Of a stretch of 64,000 nucleotides of DNA, positions 11,025 to 23,257 are shown in pieces (within the stretch, counting starts at the first letter, position 1; each line of letters opens with the position of its first letter). The DNA is from Charina bottae (lineage: Eukaryota > Chordata > Lepidosauria > Squamata > Charinaidae). The position numbers and the translations under genes were made by a program. The stretch spans positions 178,999,725 to 179,063,724 of the forward strand of contig JALMGJ010000003.1 of assembly GCA_023362775.1 (NCBI GenBank). The letters run 5' to 3'. Below the pieces are notes generated by a model, which worked only from the letters and a program-made list of their open reading frames with translations, did not search any database and had not been told where the DNA came from.

Positions 11025-11895
11025 TGTTGTATAAATGCTGGCTTATAGGGAAAGAGGCGCAGAGTAAACAGACACAAAGTGTTCAAAGCTAAAAATCTTT
11101 ACTTGTGATAAAAGCAAAGTTGGATATACATGTTACAGCGTTGCAAAAACGTAAAGACAAAGCAGATTATAATCTTCCATGCTGTTTCCACTGATAAGAC
11201 ATTTAAGGAGCTCAATTCTTTGTTTATACTCACAGCAAAGAATAGCTACACACTTTTCAGTCCTCAGGAGCAGGAAGATGGCTAATAGGCGAGCAGAAGC
11301 CAAGAAGCAAGGAACCATTGTGCACAGCTGGGATATACACTTCTTACCATCTTCTGATTGGCTGAAAGTTAGGTGTGAAAACACCACGTCTAACGCATAG
11401 GCCATAGCACATACTATAACCTGCCATGAGGTGGCAGTGCTGCGTCTAAGCAAGCATGCTGTCTCCCCCCTTCCAACTGCTAGGGCAACGTTCCCATGAG
11501 AAGGTTTAGACCGAGACATAACATTTGCATCACGTGGTGCCTTTGCTAGCCACCTGGCTTCATATCTCTGTAGATATGGAGAAGAACACTCAACGCTATG
11601 AGAAAGCTTTGTTCCATGCAGAAAGTGATTTGCTATTTCACATGAGAAATCTGACAGCATTCTCCCTCCACATTAATAGGGAAGAGGCTAGCCTCCACAG
11701 GCACTTTACTTTTGATTTTTTGCGGGAGGGTATGATTAAGACATTTCTGGTGTCTTAGAAAAGAGTTGTACTTAATTTGCAGAGGAAAGTTTGCCAAAGT
11801 ATACTGACAATATTGCAAGTGACAGGCTTTTTGAAGGTTGCTGCTGGCTTTTTTACACAATTCAAAGCAATCATTTCAAATCCTACTGTTCAATA
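11025..11895 (-). mobile_element. Probable solo LTR related to the copia LTR
   Basis: Several blocks follow the order seen in the copia LTRs at 56384 and 61187: GCTGGCTT, then GGCGCAGA, CAAAGTGTT, AAATCTTTACTTG, CTGATTGGCT, ACCTGCCATGAGGTGGCAGTG, a CCC-rich run with GGCAACGTTCCCATGAGAAG, GCAGAGGAAA near the end and a closing AATCCTACTG. The whole is much more diverged than the two copia LTRs are from each other. No internal coding region follows. Exact ends and target duplication could not be fixed. Confidence 0.55.
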
Positions 11896-14800
11896 AACTC
11901 TCATTAGGATCATTTTTAGTCCCTCCCCATGATAAATCTATGCTTTCAGAGGTATCTGATATCTGTTATCAAAAACAAGATAGACTTTTGTTGTAGCTAT
12001 TAAACATGTTTCATTCAGGTTTTATACATGCAGTACATTTTAACGAATTGAAATGAAGGCGCTCCATCAGTTCATATTCTTACCATCAACAAATATTTGA
12101 AATAGAGACAGAATAATCTCAGAGAAAAGCAGATTTTAACCTGTCCAGTCCAAACTGAGAAATCTGAGATTTCTTTACAATATGAAATGTTTCAAAACAT
12201 TCTGCAGTGGCTCATTATTATTTGCCAGAGGTGAATATTAATTGTCCTGCAACAGTTCAGAACCAACATTTTCAACAACGCAAATAACATTAACTGGGGA
12301 GGAGGAACTGCGAACATTCACTGCTGGGATTTTGAAGAAAATCCCTTCTTTGCAAGATAATTTTTCCTCAGGAATAAATCCTATTTCTCCTCAGCTTACA
12401 CTATTTGGCTTTCAAACAGCCTGTCACTTAAATATAAAAATATTTTATTTAGTTTGACTTTCAGAGACTGTAGTCAGCCATAAATATTCATATTCACTCA
12501 GAATATAATTGATTATTCGAGGAAGATCCAACCAGGAATGGAAACTAGTGTCTCCTCCCAAACATTACTAAATGACAAATCCAATCATCTCTTGCTAGTG
12601 CCTGTGTTGGCTGGGGTGCTGGGAAATGTAGGTCAGAAACATATGGAGGGTCACAATTTTCCCATCCTTGAGTTAGCTGCAAGCCTGTTTAGTAGATGGA
12701 CCCAGAAACTCTCTACAACTCAGCAGATAAAAAGAACACAGAGAAAGCTAAATTAATGCATGGAGGAATGCTCAGAAGAATTCCCACTAGCAGAATCTAC
12801 AGTAGATAACCTGACTACATTTCAGCTCTTCATCTGAAAGGCATCTGCTGAAAGGTGGAGCAGAAATATTTCAATAAAATAACTACTAAATAGGAAGACA
12901 GGTTTATTCTACATCTTATGTTAGATACTTTTGTTGGAATTCAGCAAATCAGGCATGCCTCATTAGCATATGGGTGATTGCTCTAGGAGGCAAATTCTGT
13001 GCTTCTAGGGGAAATTGCTTGTTGCCCCTCCCACTTCCTCCTCTCTCTCTGATTCTTCCACCGATGGGGTAGGATGCACATGCCTGAACTCCTCCATGAA
13101 GAGGCCATGCCTAGGCCTCAAGCCCCTTTCTCCATGCAGCCTCTGGCAGCAAACAGGGCCAGAGGTATACAGTTTAGGGAACAGAAAGAAGAACTGAAAC
13201 CAATTTTCTACTGAAATGGCTGTACCTGGACCAAATAAATGTAAGAACTCTTTTGTACTTACTTTTTGTACCTGCAATGTCTAAGCGTGTGTTTCTTTAT
13301 GCTTGGGTGGGCTAAAAGTGTAAGAATAAGAACCTGAATCTCTCTAACGTGCTCACAGGCTGTGTTTTTCAACAATATTCCTATTTCTATGCAGGAGTTT
13401 ACACAACATTAAGCTCTGCTCCATTCACTGGTTCTAACAGGCCACTGAATGATCTTCAACTTTGAGGTGCATTACTGTTGTATGACATCTTTGAGGACTT
13501 GTAATTTGACACTTTCAGGAGCACAAGATCCATCCCTTCTTTTAAAAATATCCTAAGCTTTATATGTGTACCAACACTCCTGCCACAGTTGTTTATTCAT
13601 TTGCTGGGCCTGCATAATCTTTATCTGTTTTATATGCATGTTGTTATCCCAGAATTGTATATTCAGAGGTTTTTCATTTGTTTCTTTTGTAAGAGCTAAC
13701 TTGGCAACTACAGTATGTTTGTGCATCTCAGGCTCAGAAGCAAGCAGCTTGACCAAGGAAATGAGTACATGGAAAAAGCGGGTCTCAATTCCCCACCCCA
13801 ATATACTACACGATTCACACAAAGGCAAACTTGTGAGCTTCAGGGAAACACTCACACACATGGAATGGGGAGCCAAATACATACCCTCCTGTTGCTTTCA
13901 AAAAAGAAAAAGGTAAAACAAAAATGCTGCATGGATATGTAACCAGTCAAAACACATGGTTCTATAGCAAAACTTCATCCCTTGTTTCCACAACTCCCTC
14001 TGGTCCCCCAGGATGCTCCCTGCATGATTTCCAGCTCTGGGAACACCTTTCACTATGCCCCAGACTTCTTTTTTGCTGGGCATACTCGATGCACCATCCT
14101 GGACTACAGCTACCTATTTTTGTTTTTTAATTTTGTAAAAATGTTTCTCCGTTTTATGTGTCCCAGTGGCTTTCATCAAAGCAAAAGTGGCATAGGAGAC
14201 TGGTGCTGCTCCACTTTCACCATGCTAATCTCCTAATTAACATTTTGTTTCTTAATTAAAGTATATAAATATATAGTTTATATGTGGTTCAAAATAAGGT
14301 ACTGGGGAGTCAAGTGGGAATCAAGGGTGGGGCATCTGTGCCTAACATCTGGTTTTGCAGTGACTATCCTGAATCTACTTCAGTGTTAAGCTGAAGCACC
14401 AATGTAATTTTACAGCTGTGGGTCTTCATTTGTTCAAAAAATATTTGAACAGTCATCAGTATGTGCTAAATTTCAAAGATGTCATCATAGGCAGAGATAA
14501 TTATTTCTAAGCTCTTGATCTACTACTGAAGCATTAAAGATCCTGATTACATAGGCCCATTCACCTCTAAGGCAGCTTCCATTCCTTTACTGCCTGTTTG
14601 CTTTCCAGCTTTTCAGAATTAACCTTGTTCAGTCCTATTTCTTCTTTCTCTGTCATGACATCATTTGATGTCTCCTTAATCTCCACGTACAAAAGGGTTG
14701 GCAATATAGCATCAACGAAGGAAAAGTCTGTATTTTTGGCATCTTAGAGAGACAGGAATGTAAAGTTTGCTTCAAGAAATTTTGACTATTCTAGCAGCAA

Positions 14801-16019
14801 TAAAAGAAGAGACATCTGATATGGATTTTTAAATGTTGCACACAAGATTGCCTGCCAAACAGCCCTATGTATTTCCTCCATGTGTTCTACCAAAAAATAA
14901 AAAAGCACTAAAAGATACATTTCTTTTCTATAATCCTTACATGAATAATTTGAGAAAGAGAAAAGGGCAAAGAGAAAAAGCTTGAGCTTCTAATGTTGTC
15001 AGCAATTTTTAACACTCTGCCTAAGATGTGATCGCTTTAAAATGCACAGCTATCAGCCGTTCTGAAATGCTATCACATCCTGTGCTTTGTAGGTCACCCC
15101 CAGGGAGAACCAAAAATAAGTGGGGAGGAAAGAACCTCGCTATCTTCCATCGAAAGCTTCTATTCTTTCCCTCCTCCTGCTAAGTGAAGCAATTAGTTCT
15201 GATGCTAAGCGCTATCTTGATGTCACAAAGGATGTTAAAGCCGTAACAAAATTACAAAGATACTTAATAACCTGCCTAAATTGTTAATTTTCATTTTAAC
15301 TAGCAGGTACAATATATTGACTTTGGGGGAAAAATACTCTTGAAAGAATTACCCATCATTCTGCAGGAGCCATTCATTATATAATAACTGAGGTACTAAA
15401 TGAATGAGAGACCAGTTGTTTGATAAGAAAAGTGTCATTTTGGAAAGCCTATTGGAACAGAAACTTACATACAACAGGTGGAGAAATGTATTCATTGATT
15501 ATGAAGTTCATCCCATGTATCAGCAGAGAAAGAGAAAATACAATGTGCAAGTTCATATGTAAATACATAAGTTTTGTGGTTTTCCTAAATGGAAAAGATA
15601 CTGTAAGAAATGAAGGTATGCACAAAGATAGGGATAAAAATTACTGTAACTGTGTTTCTAAAGCCTTCTCCCAGCCAGCTAAAGGGGAGGACAGCGATGC
15701 AGAGATGCATGACTAAGTCATGTTAGCAAGGAAACTGGGAGTTGTAATCCTACACTAATGTGAAGTACCAAGTTGGGAAGGGCTTCTTGGTTGAAACAGA
15801 AATTATGTATGGAATTTAATGCTGTGACTCCTGATGCAAAAGATCAAAATGCACGTATACAGGAAGCTCTGTTATGAAACAGATCGCTAATAGATCTGAG
15901 AGGGTGTAGAATAATGTCTGTTTTCCTCTTCCTTAATAGGTGCTTGATAAGGTTGCCAACTGGCCACAACTACATTTTTTTTTCACTTTCAGGCAAAACT
16001 CATCAAATGAACAGAAGCC
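11896..16019. other. Non-coding stretch without recognised elements
   Basis: About 4.1 kb with no recognised gene or repeat family. Short frames (13553-13882, 13566-13916, 15420-15716 and others) lack domains, and several overlap on both strands. Composition is AT-rich and unremarkable. Confidence 0.5.
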
Positions 16020-16027
16020 ATTTAGAC

Positions 16028-16680
16028 CAAGGCTGGGCAACGTCCGGCCCGCAAAAGCAATTGGTCTGGCCTGCGGCAGCGGTGTGGTGGGCATGGAGGC
16101 AGTGGGCATGGCGGGCATGGTGGCAGCGGGCAAGGCAGCGGGCATGGTGGGCATGGCAGTGGATGTGGCGGGGGCAGGTGCAGCGGTGGGCATGGTGGGC
16201 ATGGCAGCAGGCATGGCGGTGGGTGCAGCGGCAGGCATGGCAGGCATGGCGGCAGCAGGCATGGAGTGTGTGATGGCGGGTGTGGCAGCGGTGGGCATGG
16301 TGGTGGGTGCGGCAGCGGTGGGCACAGCGGCAGATGTGGCGGGGGCAGGTACGGCGGTGGGCATGGTGGGAGTGGCGGCAGTGGACATGGTGGGCGTGGT
16401 GGTGGGTGCGGCAGCGGTGGGCACAGCGGCGGACGTGGCGGGGGCAGGTGCGGTGGCAGGCACGGCGGTGGCAGGTGCTGCAGTGGGCGTGGCGGGGGCA
16501 GGCACGGCAGGCATGGCACCAGGCGTGGCGGCGCCCCAGTGCACGTGATTGGCTCCCACCTGCAAACCCCGCCCCCTTCCACGCAATTGGCTCCCGCCCA
16601 CAAACCCCGCCCCCCCGGCCCTCGAGTGATGTTATAAATGTCAAAATGGCCCTTGGCATAAAAAAGGTTCCCCACCCCTG
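16028..16680. mobile_element. hAT-type non-autonomous element with internal minisatellite
   Basis: Exact 8-bp target duplication ATTTAGAC at 16020-16027 and 16681-16688. The left end is CAAGGCTGGGCAACGTCCGG and the right end GGTTCCCCACCCCTG, whose inverse CAGGGGTGGGGAACC is a typical hAT terminus. The interior holds a GC-rich minisatellite (16076-16540) and two copies of a CCAAT plus GC-box unit (16547-16612, inverse strand). No transposase is encoded. Confidence 0.88.
16076..16540. repeat. GC-rich minisatellite built on GTGGGCATGGCGGCA-type units
   Basis: Degenerate units near 15-18 bp (GGTGGGCATGG, GTGGGCGTGG, GGGGGCAGGTGCGG) repeat for 465 bp. Periodicity in near-multiples of three and lack of T-A steps leave long frames open on both strands; these are not genes. 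Confidence 0.85.
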
Positions 16681-16688
16681 ATTTAGAC

Positions 16689-17582
16689 TGAATTTCCCTG
16701 CTCATGATCCATATCTCTCGCAGCCAAAGACAGGAATGAAAATTTCATTTCATGACTGCTCCAGTTAAAATGAACTCTGCTTCATGACACAGCAAAAAAT
16801 TAAGAATTTGCTTGGAGATCAGCATGCCAATAGTAAAAGAATATTTGTAACATGCTTACATTGAGTTTTACATAGAATTTTAGCTGAAAAATTCTAGACT
16901 CAATTTAAGTTTTAAAATGGCATGTTCAGATAAACATGTATTGAGTTGGACTTGGAACTGCAAATAGTGGGCTTGGGGCTGTTGTTGTTCACCTACACAC
17001 TCTCAGACTCTCATTGTGATGCTAAATGGGATAAATCCAATGTAGGCTTCCCAAAAGGATGGAATAAAAATGTGATGTGATGTGAAAGGCAGAGAGAGAA
17101 AAAACAACCTGCAAATTTTCTGCCAGACTGTAAAATTGCTACTTAGTTTTTATATGCTAAGTTTAATTATATCATCACATTTAATATCTTGGTCATAATA
17201 TCCCTACTGCATACTTTCCTCTTCAGCCAACATTTTCCCACAGAAGCTTCACTACAGACACAAGATGTTGTGGGATTTGCAGCCTGCAAAACATCCCATT
17301 TTGAGCAAAAACAGCATTACTGTTCATGCATTTTCATTCTCTACTAAGTAAAGGCATTTAATTCCTTCTTCCTTACCAGGAAGTGTCCACACTGGTATTA
17401 CCAAATAATGGAGAAAAGCTAATTTCTGAAATAATTGTCCTATAATTCTTAGATGTCCTAAAAAGCACATTAATATATTTAGTCTTTAAATGTTAGCAAC
17501 AGTAGTAAAAAGAGCAACTAATTTAAGATATATAAGTCACCAGGAGTCAACAATGAGTCGAAGACACCCCCCACAAAAAGGT
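16689..17582. other. Unassigned non-coding stretch
   Basis: AT-rich, no gene or element recognised between the hAT target duplication and the L2 3' tail. Confidence 0.5.
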
Positions 17583-17778
17583 AGAAATATTTATTTATTT
17601 ATTTATTATTCAAATTTATCACCACCCATCTCCACGACAGTAGACTCTGGGCGGTTTACAAACATTAAAATTAATATTAAAAAAGCTATAAATATACAGT
17701 ATAATAATAAATAGATGAGATAAAAATCCAGAGGATGGGAAGATCTTAAAAAGGAGGATATTACTGGGCTAACCACCC

Positions 17779-18915
17779 TCAGGAGGAACTATTGCCTCCT
17801 TTGTCCCAAGCAAGGTGGCAGAACCAGGTCTTTAAAGACTTTCTGAAGGCCAGGAGCAAAGGTGCCTGCCTCACCTCCGGGGGCAACGTATTCCACAAGG
17901 CGGGTGCCATCACAGAGAAGGCACATCTCCTGGACCCCGACAAATGAAATTCCTTCACTGATGGGGTCCGAAGCATGTCCTCTCTGCATGACCGGGTGGG
18001 GCAGGTAGATGTAATCGGGATGAGACGGTCCCTCAGGTATCCTGGCCCCATGCCATGTAGGGCTTTAAAGGTGATAACCAACACCTTGAATTGGACCCGG
18101 AAGCAAACTGGTACCCCATGCAGCTCGCGCAGCAGTGGTATTACATGAGCTGATCTTATCGCACCCGTAACTGCCTGCGCAGCTGCATTCTGGACCAGCT
18201 GAAGCTTCCGGATACTCTTCAAGGGTAGCCCCATGTAGAGCGCATTGCAATAATCTATATGGGAGATGACAAGGGCATGAGTGACTGTTCGGAGGGCATC
18301 TCGGTCCAGGAAGGGGCGTAACTGACGCATAACCCGAAGTTGTGCAAAGGCCCTCCTGGCCATGACTGCCACCTGCTCTTCGAGCAGGAGTCGTGAGTCC
18401 AAGAGGACCCCCAAGTTCTGCACTGAATCTGAATGGGGCAGTGCCACCCCATCCAGAGTAAAAGATGACAACTTCCTGGAAAACGAGAGGCCATCAATCC
18501 ACAGCCACTCCGTCTTACCAGGGTTCAGCTGAAGCCTGTTGTTCCCCATCCAGGCCCTTACAGCCCCCAGGCACTGAGACAGGGTGTCGACTGCATCACT
18601 TACTTCACCTGGGATGGAGATATACAACTGAGTATCATCAGCGTATTGATGATACCTCATCCCGTGGTGATGGATGATCTCCCCCAGTGGCTTCATGTAG
18701 ATGTTAAATGGGAGAGGAGAGAGAACCGAACCCTGCGGCACCCCATACAGGAGGGGTCGAGGGTCGGATCTCTCATCCCCTATTACTACTGATTGGGAAC
18801 GGCCCTGGAGGAAGGAGGTGAACCAGCGCAAGACTACGCCGCCCACCCCCAACTCCCTGAGCCGCCCCAGAAGGATACCATGGTCGCCGGTATTGAAAGC
18901 CGCTGAGAGGTCCAA
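17779..18915 (-). pseudogene. L2 reverse transcriptase, main open segment
   Basis: A 378-codon frame on the minus strand covers RT motif A (DLSAAFNTGDH, residues 2-12), GVPQGSVLSPLPF (58-70), the catalytic YADD (91-94), the NPGKTEW block and the thumb/C-terminal region through HGVPVCFRVQFKVLVITFKA and APALWNTLPPEVR, ending near the natural C terminus. The catalytic aspartates are intact. It is only the 3' half of an L2 ORF2; the start shown is not a real initiation site, and the upstream part is out of frame (next entry). Confidence 0.85.
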
Positions 18916-19576
18916 GAGAGCGAGAATGGATGCACTCCCTCCATCTCACTCCCACCAGAGATCATCCATAAGTGCGACCAATGCAGTCTCTGTCCCATAT
19001 TCCAGCCTGAAACCTGACTGAAAGGGGTCTAGATAATCCGTTTCATCCAGAATCCTCTGGAGTTGCAGCGCCACCACCTTCTCAACCACCTTTCCCAAAA
19101 AGGGAAGGTGGGAGACTGGATGAATATTGTCCAAGATGGTAGGGTCCAGGGATGGCTTCTTGGAGGGGGTGCACCAGCGCCTCCTTAAAGACCGCCGGGA
19201 ACACCCCCTCCCCCAAAGATGCATTAATCATCGCCTGGACCCAACCACATGTGACCTCCCAGGCTGACTTAACCAGCCAGGAGGGACACAGGTCTAGGTG
19301 GCATGTGGTGGCGTTTACAATCCGGAGGATCCTGTCCACTTCATCAGGTCCAACAGGATCAAACTGTTCCCAGATAACAGGGCAAGTACGTTCCTCTGGC
19401 ATCTCCCCAGATTGTGCCTCACGCTTAGAGTTTAACTTAGAATGAATCTGAGTGATTTTGTCCTGCAGATGCTCAGCAAACTCTTCTGACCAGCCCTGTA
19501 AATGGGTCACCAAATCCACCCGACCCAGAAGAGATATAGTAATCTTAAACAGGGCCGTCGGGCGGCACATTAACAT
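18916..19576 (-). pseudogene. L2 reverse transcriptase, frameshifted upstream segment
   Basis: Two overlapping minus-strand pieces, 19082-19576 and 18946-19224, carry the sequence upstream of RT motif A. Recognisable are the linker block (CPVIWEQFDPVGPDEV), the QAMINASLGEGVFPAVFKEA block, and VSHLPFLGKVVEKVV...LDPFQSGFR. The frame changes around 19100-19220 and again near 18916-18946. The 5' end at 19576 is a truncation. Confidence 0.8.
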
Positions 19577-20234
19577 TAATCAATATAATCCGATCATATT
19601 TGTTGTGCTCAATATACAAGGACTGAAATGAAGATATAACTGGTGCAGCAGCATATTATGAACGTATATGTTGGCTCTAATATAACTGATACAAATTTCT
19701 AAAACAGGGAGGAAAAAATTAAGAATTTCCAAAAATATTCACAGATTTGTTTGTGACCAGTTGGTATCTCTTTTGGCAGTTTCTAGACACACCATTGTAA
19801 CTGTGTGATCCCAACTCTGATTTATTTTAGCTTATTTTACTTAGTTCTCGTACACAAAAATATAACAGGGCAAGCATCATCTGTTGAGTTTGCCAGCTGC
19901 CTACATGACAGAATGCTGCCCACTATCAGGCTGACAGAGAGTTTTACAGTTTTGACAATTGCTTTTAGCAAAATTATAATTAGTGCCCCAGTGTCCTTAT
20001 GCATTCTAAATTGGTTCACACTGTTTCTTGCTCCAATTTTCCTCCAGCAATACATATATAGTTCCTAAAACATTGGCAAGAACAAAATAAACCTGACAAA
20101 GGTTGCTGTTTTCAAAAGGCCAACAGTTACCATATGTTAGCAACTGGACTGTACTCAGAAAAGAAATTAATGTTCCGAGAATCTCAACCTTGCTACTATT
20201 TGGTTCAAATCTTGATCCTACTTGATTCTGAGCG
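19577..20234. other. Unassigned non-coding stretch
   Basis: AT-rich, nothing recognised between the truncated L2 and the small hAT element. Confidence 0.5.
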
Positions 20235-20242
20235 GTCTTAGG

Positions 20243-20409
20243 CAGGGCCGCAACTGGGGGGGGGGGGCAAGCGGGGCATGTGCCCTGGGCGCCGCGCTGG
20301 GGGTGCGCCAAAATGACGCCCGGGGTGCGCCAAAATGACAAAACAACCCGGGGGGGGGGCACGGAATCCATGTTTGCCCCGGGTGACACAGACCCTAGTT
20401 CCATCCCTG
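20243..20409. mobile_element. Short hAT-type non-autonomous element (167 bp)
   Basis: Exact 8-bp target duplication GTCTTAGG at 20235-20242 and 20410-20417. It starts CAGGGCCGCAACTGGGG and ends GACACAGACCCTAGTTCCATCCCTG. It shares both ends and the block CACGGAATCCATGTTTGCCCC with the 501-bp element at 48808-49308. Unusually rich in G runs. No coding capacity. Confidence 0.88.
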
Positions 20410-20417
20410 GTCTTAGG

Positions 20418-22765
20418 GCATATTTGCACTCACTGTTTAAAATGCTCCTGTCCTGTGCTTGCGTCATCTTAGTTCCTGCTTCACTTTTTTTTTCAGTCAC
20501 CTGTGTGGTAGAAAGGTTTCACACCCAGCTCCAGAATAGTCCTGAACAGGAAAAAAAAGGTTGCCTGCACACACTGATATCCATTCCTAAACACAGTGAT
20601 GCCACAGTGAAAAAGAAAATGTGTGTTGGATATCACAATGCAAGCTCCGCTCTTCACTGCTTGCTTTATGTCTTTGCATGCAAGGGATGTAGTTGCAGTG
20701 CATATTTCAGCACTTCTCCCTCCTTGCCATTCCTGCGCTCCTACAGACTATGGCTGTATGTTGATAGGGAATATCAATACGCCTGTTCAAAATGCCAGGC
20801 TTCCAATGCTTTTCTAAAGCAGAGTAGGGATGGGGCCAAACTGCCCTTTGGAGGAATTGTATTCCAGAGGGCAGAAATGGTGGTGGTGGGTTAGGCCTCA
20901 TTAGCCCTTGGATGGGAGACTCCCAGAGACTCCCAGAGAATTCCAGAGCCATAGGCTAGAACCAGGACCTGAGAGGTGCCCACTCTTGTACTGTTGCTAT
21001 AAATACTGAAGGTATTATTCATGTCTATGAAGTCTCCAGTCGTGAAGCTCGGCACAAAGGACACTTTATCTCAACCTTTCTCTATCTTTCTATATTCATC
21101 CTATTTTTTGCTAGTTATACAACGTGCTTCTAAATTTTTAAGTAAAACACCAAGTCTTTGATTTCAAGATTGTCATGAAATCAATAAGCCTGCTGCTTAT
21201 ACCTTCTAGTATCTTAGATATGTTAGTATACTTGTGCATCACCTGTACAGATTTAAATTTCCCAGCATTGGGACATACAGTATGTTCATGCTACTGGCAT
21301 GTAAAATGCCTGTATTGATATGATTAAGTTGGAACCCCATTGTTAAAACACAAGTCTTTGGTCTTTTTCCTACTAGTGATTTATAGTGTCTTATCGCCTC
21401 ACCCGGCCACCAGTGTAGGAACCTAAACCTTTCTTCTTGACTGATATATTGCTACAGCAATGGCTGGTGATGCTTAAGACAGTATAAATCACTACTGTGG
21501 AAAAGGCCTCAGTTGAATAAACTGTTTTTCTAAGTCTTATATAACAAGAAAAAGGAATCTGCTTTCTGACCATTGTCCCCCCTCCATAAATCTCTAATTC
21601 AGTTTTCTGAAGTATTTATTTCCCTTGTTGCTTTGAACACAGTGTGATTTCTAGGTGACTTTGACTACACAAACACTGTGCATTTTAACAGGGCTTTTAT
21701 GAGAGTCTCGTTGGTACTAAGGAAGCCTGTAATGCCACTGCTCAGGGGAATACACCTGACAGCATTATTTTCTTTCTGCCGTCCCAAATTCCAGTAACAA
21801 TGCCTTGGATAGCTACAAAACATACACTGCCTGCAAGAACATTTTGGCCATTCTGTATAAGTGAACATTGTTTTAAATTAACCCATCATTGCCCTCTCCA
21901 CTATTCCTTTCAGAAAAGGGCCTTTTTAAAAAGGACTTAAACACAGAGAGTAGATCAACTCTTCAAGGTTGGCAAATGGCAGCCAGTATTGATACTAGCC
22001 ATTTTAAATTAGGCGACAAAGCACAAAGAAAAAGATAGCTTTTTCTCCTCAATAGAGACGGAGTGTAGAACCAAAGGCTTTCCCTGGAGACATGATTCTT
22101 TACTCAATCACTAATCCAGCCCAAATAATTTGGATGAGCTTGCCTATTTCTTGTCTTTATCAGTTTACCTATGCTTCTGTCTATATCCGTATCCGTATCC
22201 ATATCTGTATTTGTATCTATACCGTTTCACAACTATATGCATTTTTTTAAAAAAAATGCATTATATTTTAAGTTTTTTTCTCAATAAGTTTTGTATTTTA
22301 CTAAAATATAATTTCATATGCATTTTGGTACCTTCTTTTGAAATAAGACCTGTAGAGAAAGATACAGTGAGCTATAAGAATCAAAAGATAACTATATCCA
22401 TGGTACACTTCTTAAATACTTAAAAGTATGAATCAGATTAGTTTGTTAAAAGATGCAGGAAAATTAAAATCCTACATCACTGCAGCCTTGCAAGATTTAA
22501 AGCTCTTCTTCAACCAAGCTGGTTAGAAAAGAAGAGATGAGGCAGGAAAAAGTGGCCTATCTTGGAGTATGTTTGAACCAAATGATACTATTGGATGGTG
22601 TTATGGGGAGTGCTCAAGCATGCAAAGTGGATCTTCCTGGGTACAGAGCAGTGTTAGATTGTAATAAAGGACCTTACAAACGAATGAAGAAGAAAGAATA
22701 CTTTATACTTTATCTGTAGAGTTAAGACAGAAGATTTTCAACCATTCCTACTGACAATGATACAG
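20418..22765. other. Non-coding stretch without recognised elements
   Basis: No supported gene. Degenerate TATCCG/TATCTG repeats lie at 22185-22220. A frame at 20280-20894 crosses the hAT element and is not credible as a protein. Confidence 0.5.
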
Positions 22766-22890
22766 AAACTAGAGATGTTGCACGCACATACTGTGTGTGT
22801 ACATACAACACTTTTTCTACAATAAAACTTTACAGTCCCCTATTTGTGTGTATGTGTGTGTGTAATTTAAAATAAATATCATATCCAAAA
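22766..22890 (+). repeat. Direct duplication, copy 1
   Basis: About 125 bp starting AAACTAGAGATGTTGCA and ending AAATAAATATCATATCC, with a short GT repeat inside. A near-identical copy lies at 24152-24308 in the same orientation, where the GT repeat is longer. Confidence 0.85.
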
Positions 22891-23172
22891 TCAACATTCT
22901 TATCCTCCCCCCTCCCCTTTATTTGTTTTTCCTTTTTTCTCTTGGCCTACATATTCCTATTGCTGTTTTCAAAATCCTCAAGCAACAATGGTTTTCACAA
23001 TATAGATAATAGGCTAGTTTCGTTCACAGCAGCTCAGCCTATATATATAAATTGGGTAATTTGCTCTTTATAATTCAACCAGACACAATGTTGTAGCTAG
23101 ACATTGCATTTGAAACTGGCAAAATGGATTAAATACTTTTTTTGCTTTTGAAGTTCAGGCCTTGGAGAATCT

Positions 23173-23229
23173 TCTGTAGCTTGAATCATGTCAACTGGAT
23201 TTCTATTTTGACATGATTCAAGCTACAGA
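23173..23229. repeat. Perfect inverted repeat (22-bp arms, 13-bp spacer)
   Basis: Arms at 23173-23194 and 23208-23229 are exact reverse complements; the left arm begins TCTGTAGCTTGAATCATG. The spacer is CTGGATTTCTATT. No run of T follows, so it does not look like a terminator. Confidence 0.9.
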
Positions 23230-23257
23230 CAATTCCACCTGGATGACTGAGAACCTT

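Larger units (their letters stand above)
17583..19576 (-). mobile_element. L2-clade LINE, 5'-truncated, with 3' tail
   Basis: The element reads on the minus strand. Its 3' end lies at 17583-17640: GGGCGGTTTACA on one side and (TAAA)n (plus strand TTTATTTATTTA) at the tip, with a characteristic short hairpin around CCACCCATCTCC...GACTCTGGGCGG. The 5' side is cut near 19576 before the RT finger region, and no endonuclease remains. This is the longest L2 copy here; 3' tips of related copies recur at 3619, 10205, 29036, 29868, 37306, 54560, 62395 and 63483. Confidence 0.88.

Noticed and set aside
11133..11660. 175-codon frame on the minus strand
   Set aside because: It lies inside the probable solo LTR and has no domain; chance opening is more likely.
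15914..16705. Long overlapping reading frames rich in Ala, Pro, Gly, Trp or His on both strands
   Set aside because: All are translations of one minisatellite without stop triplets; the repeat is inside a hAT element with an 8-bp duplication.
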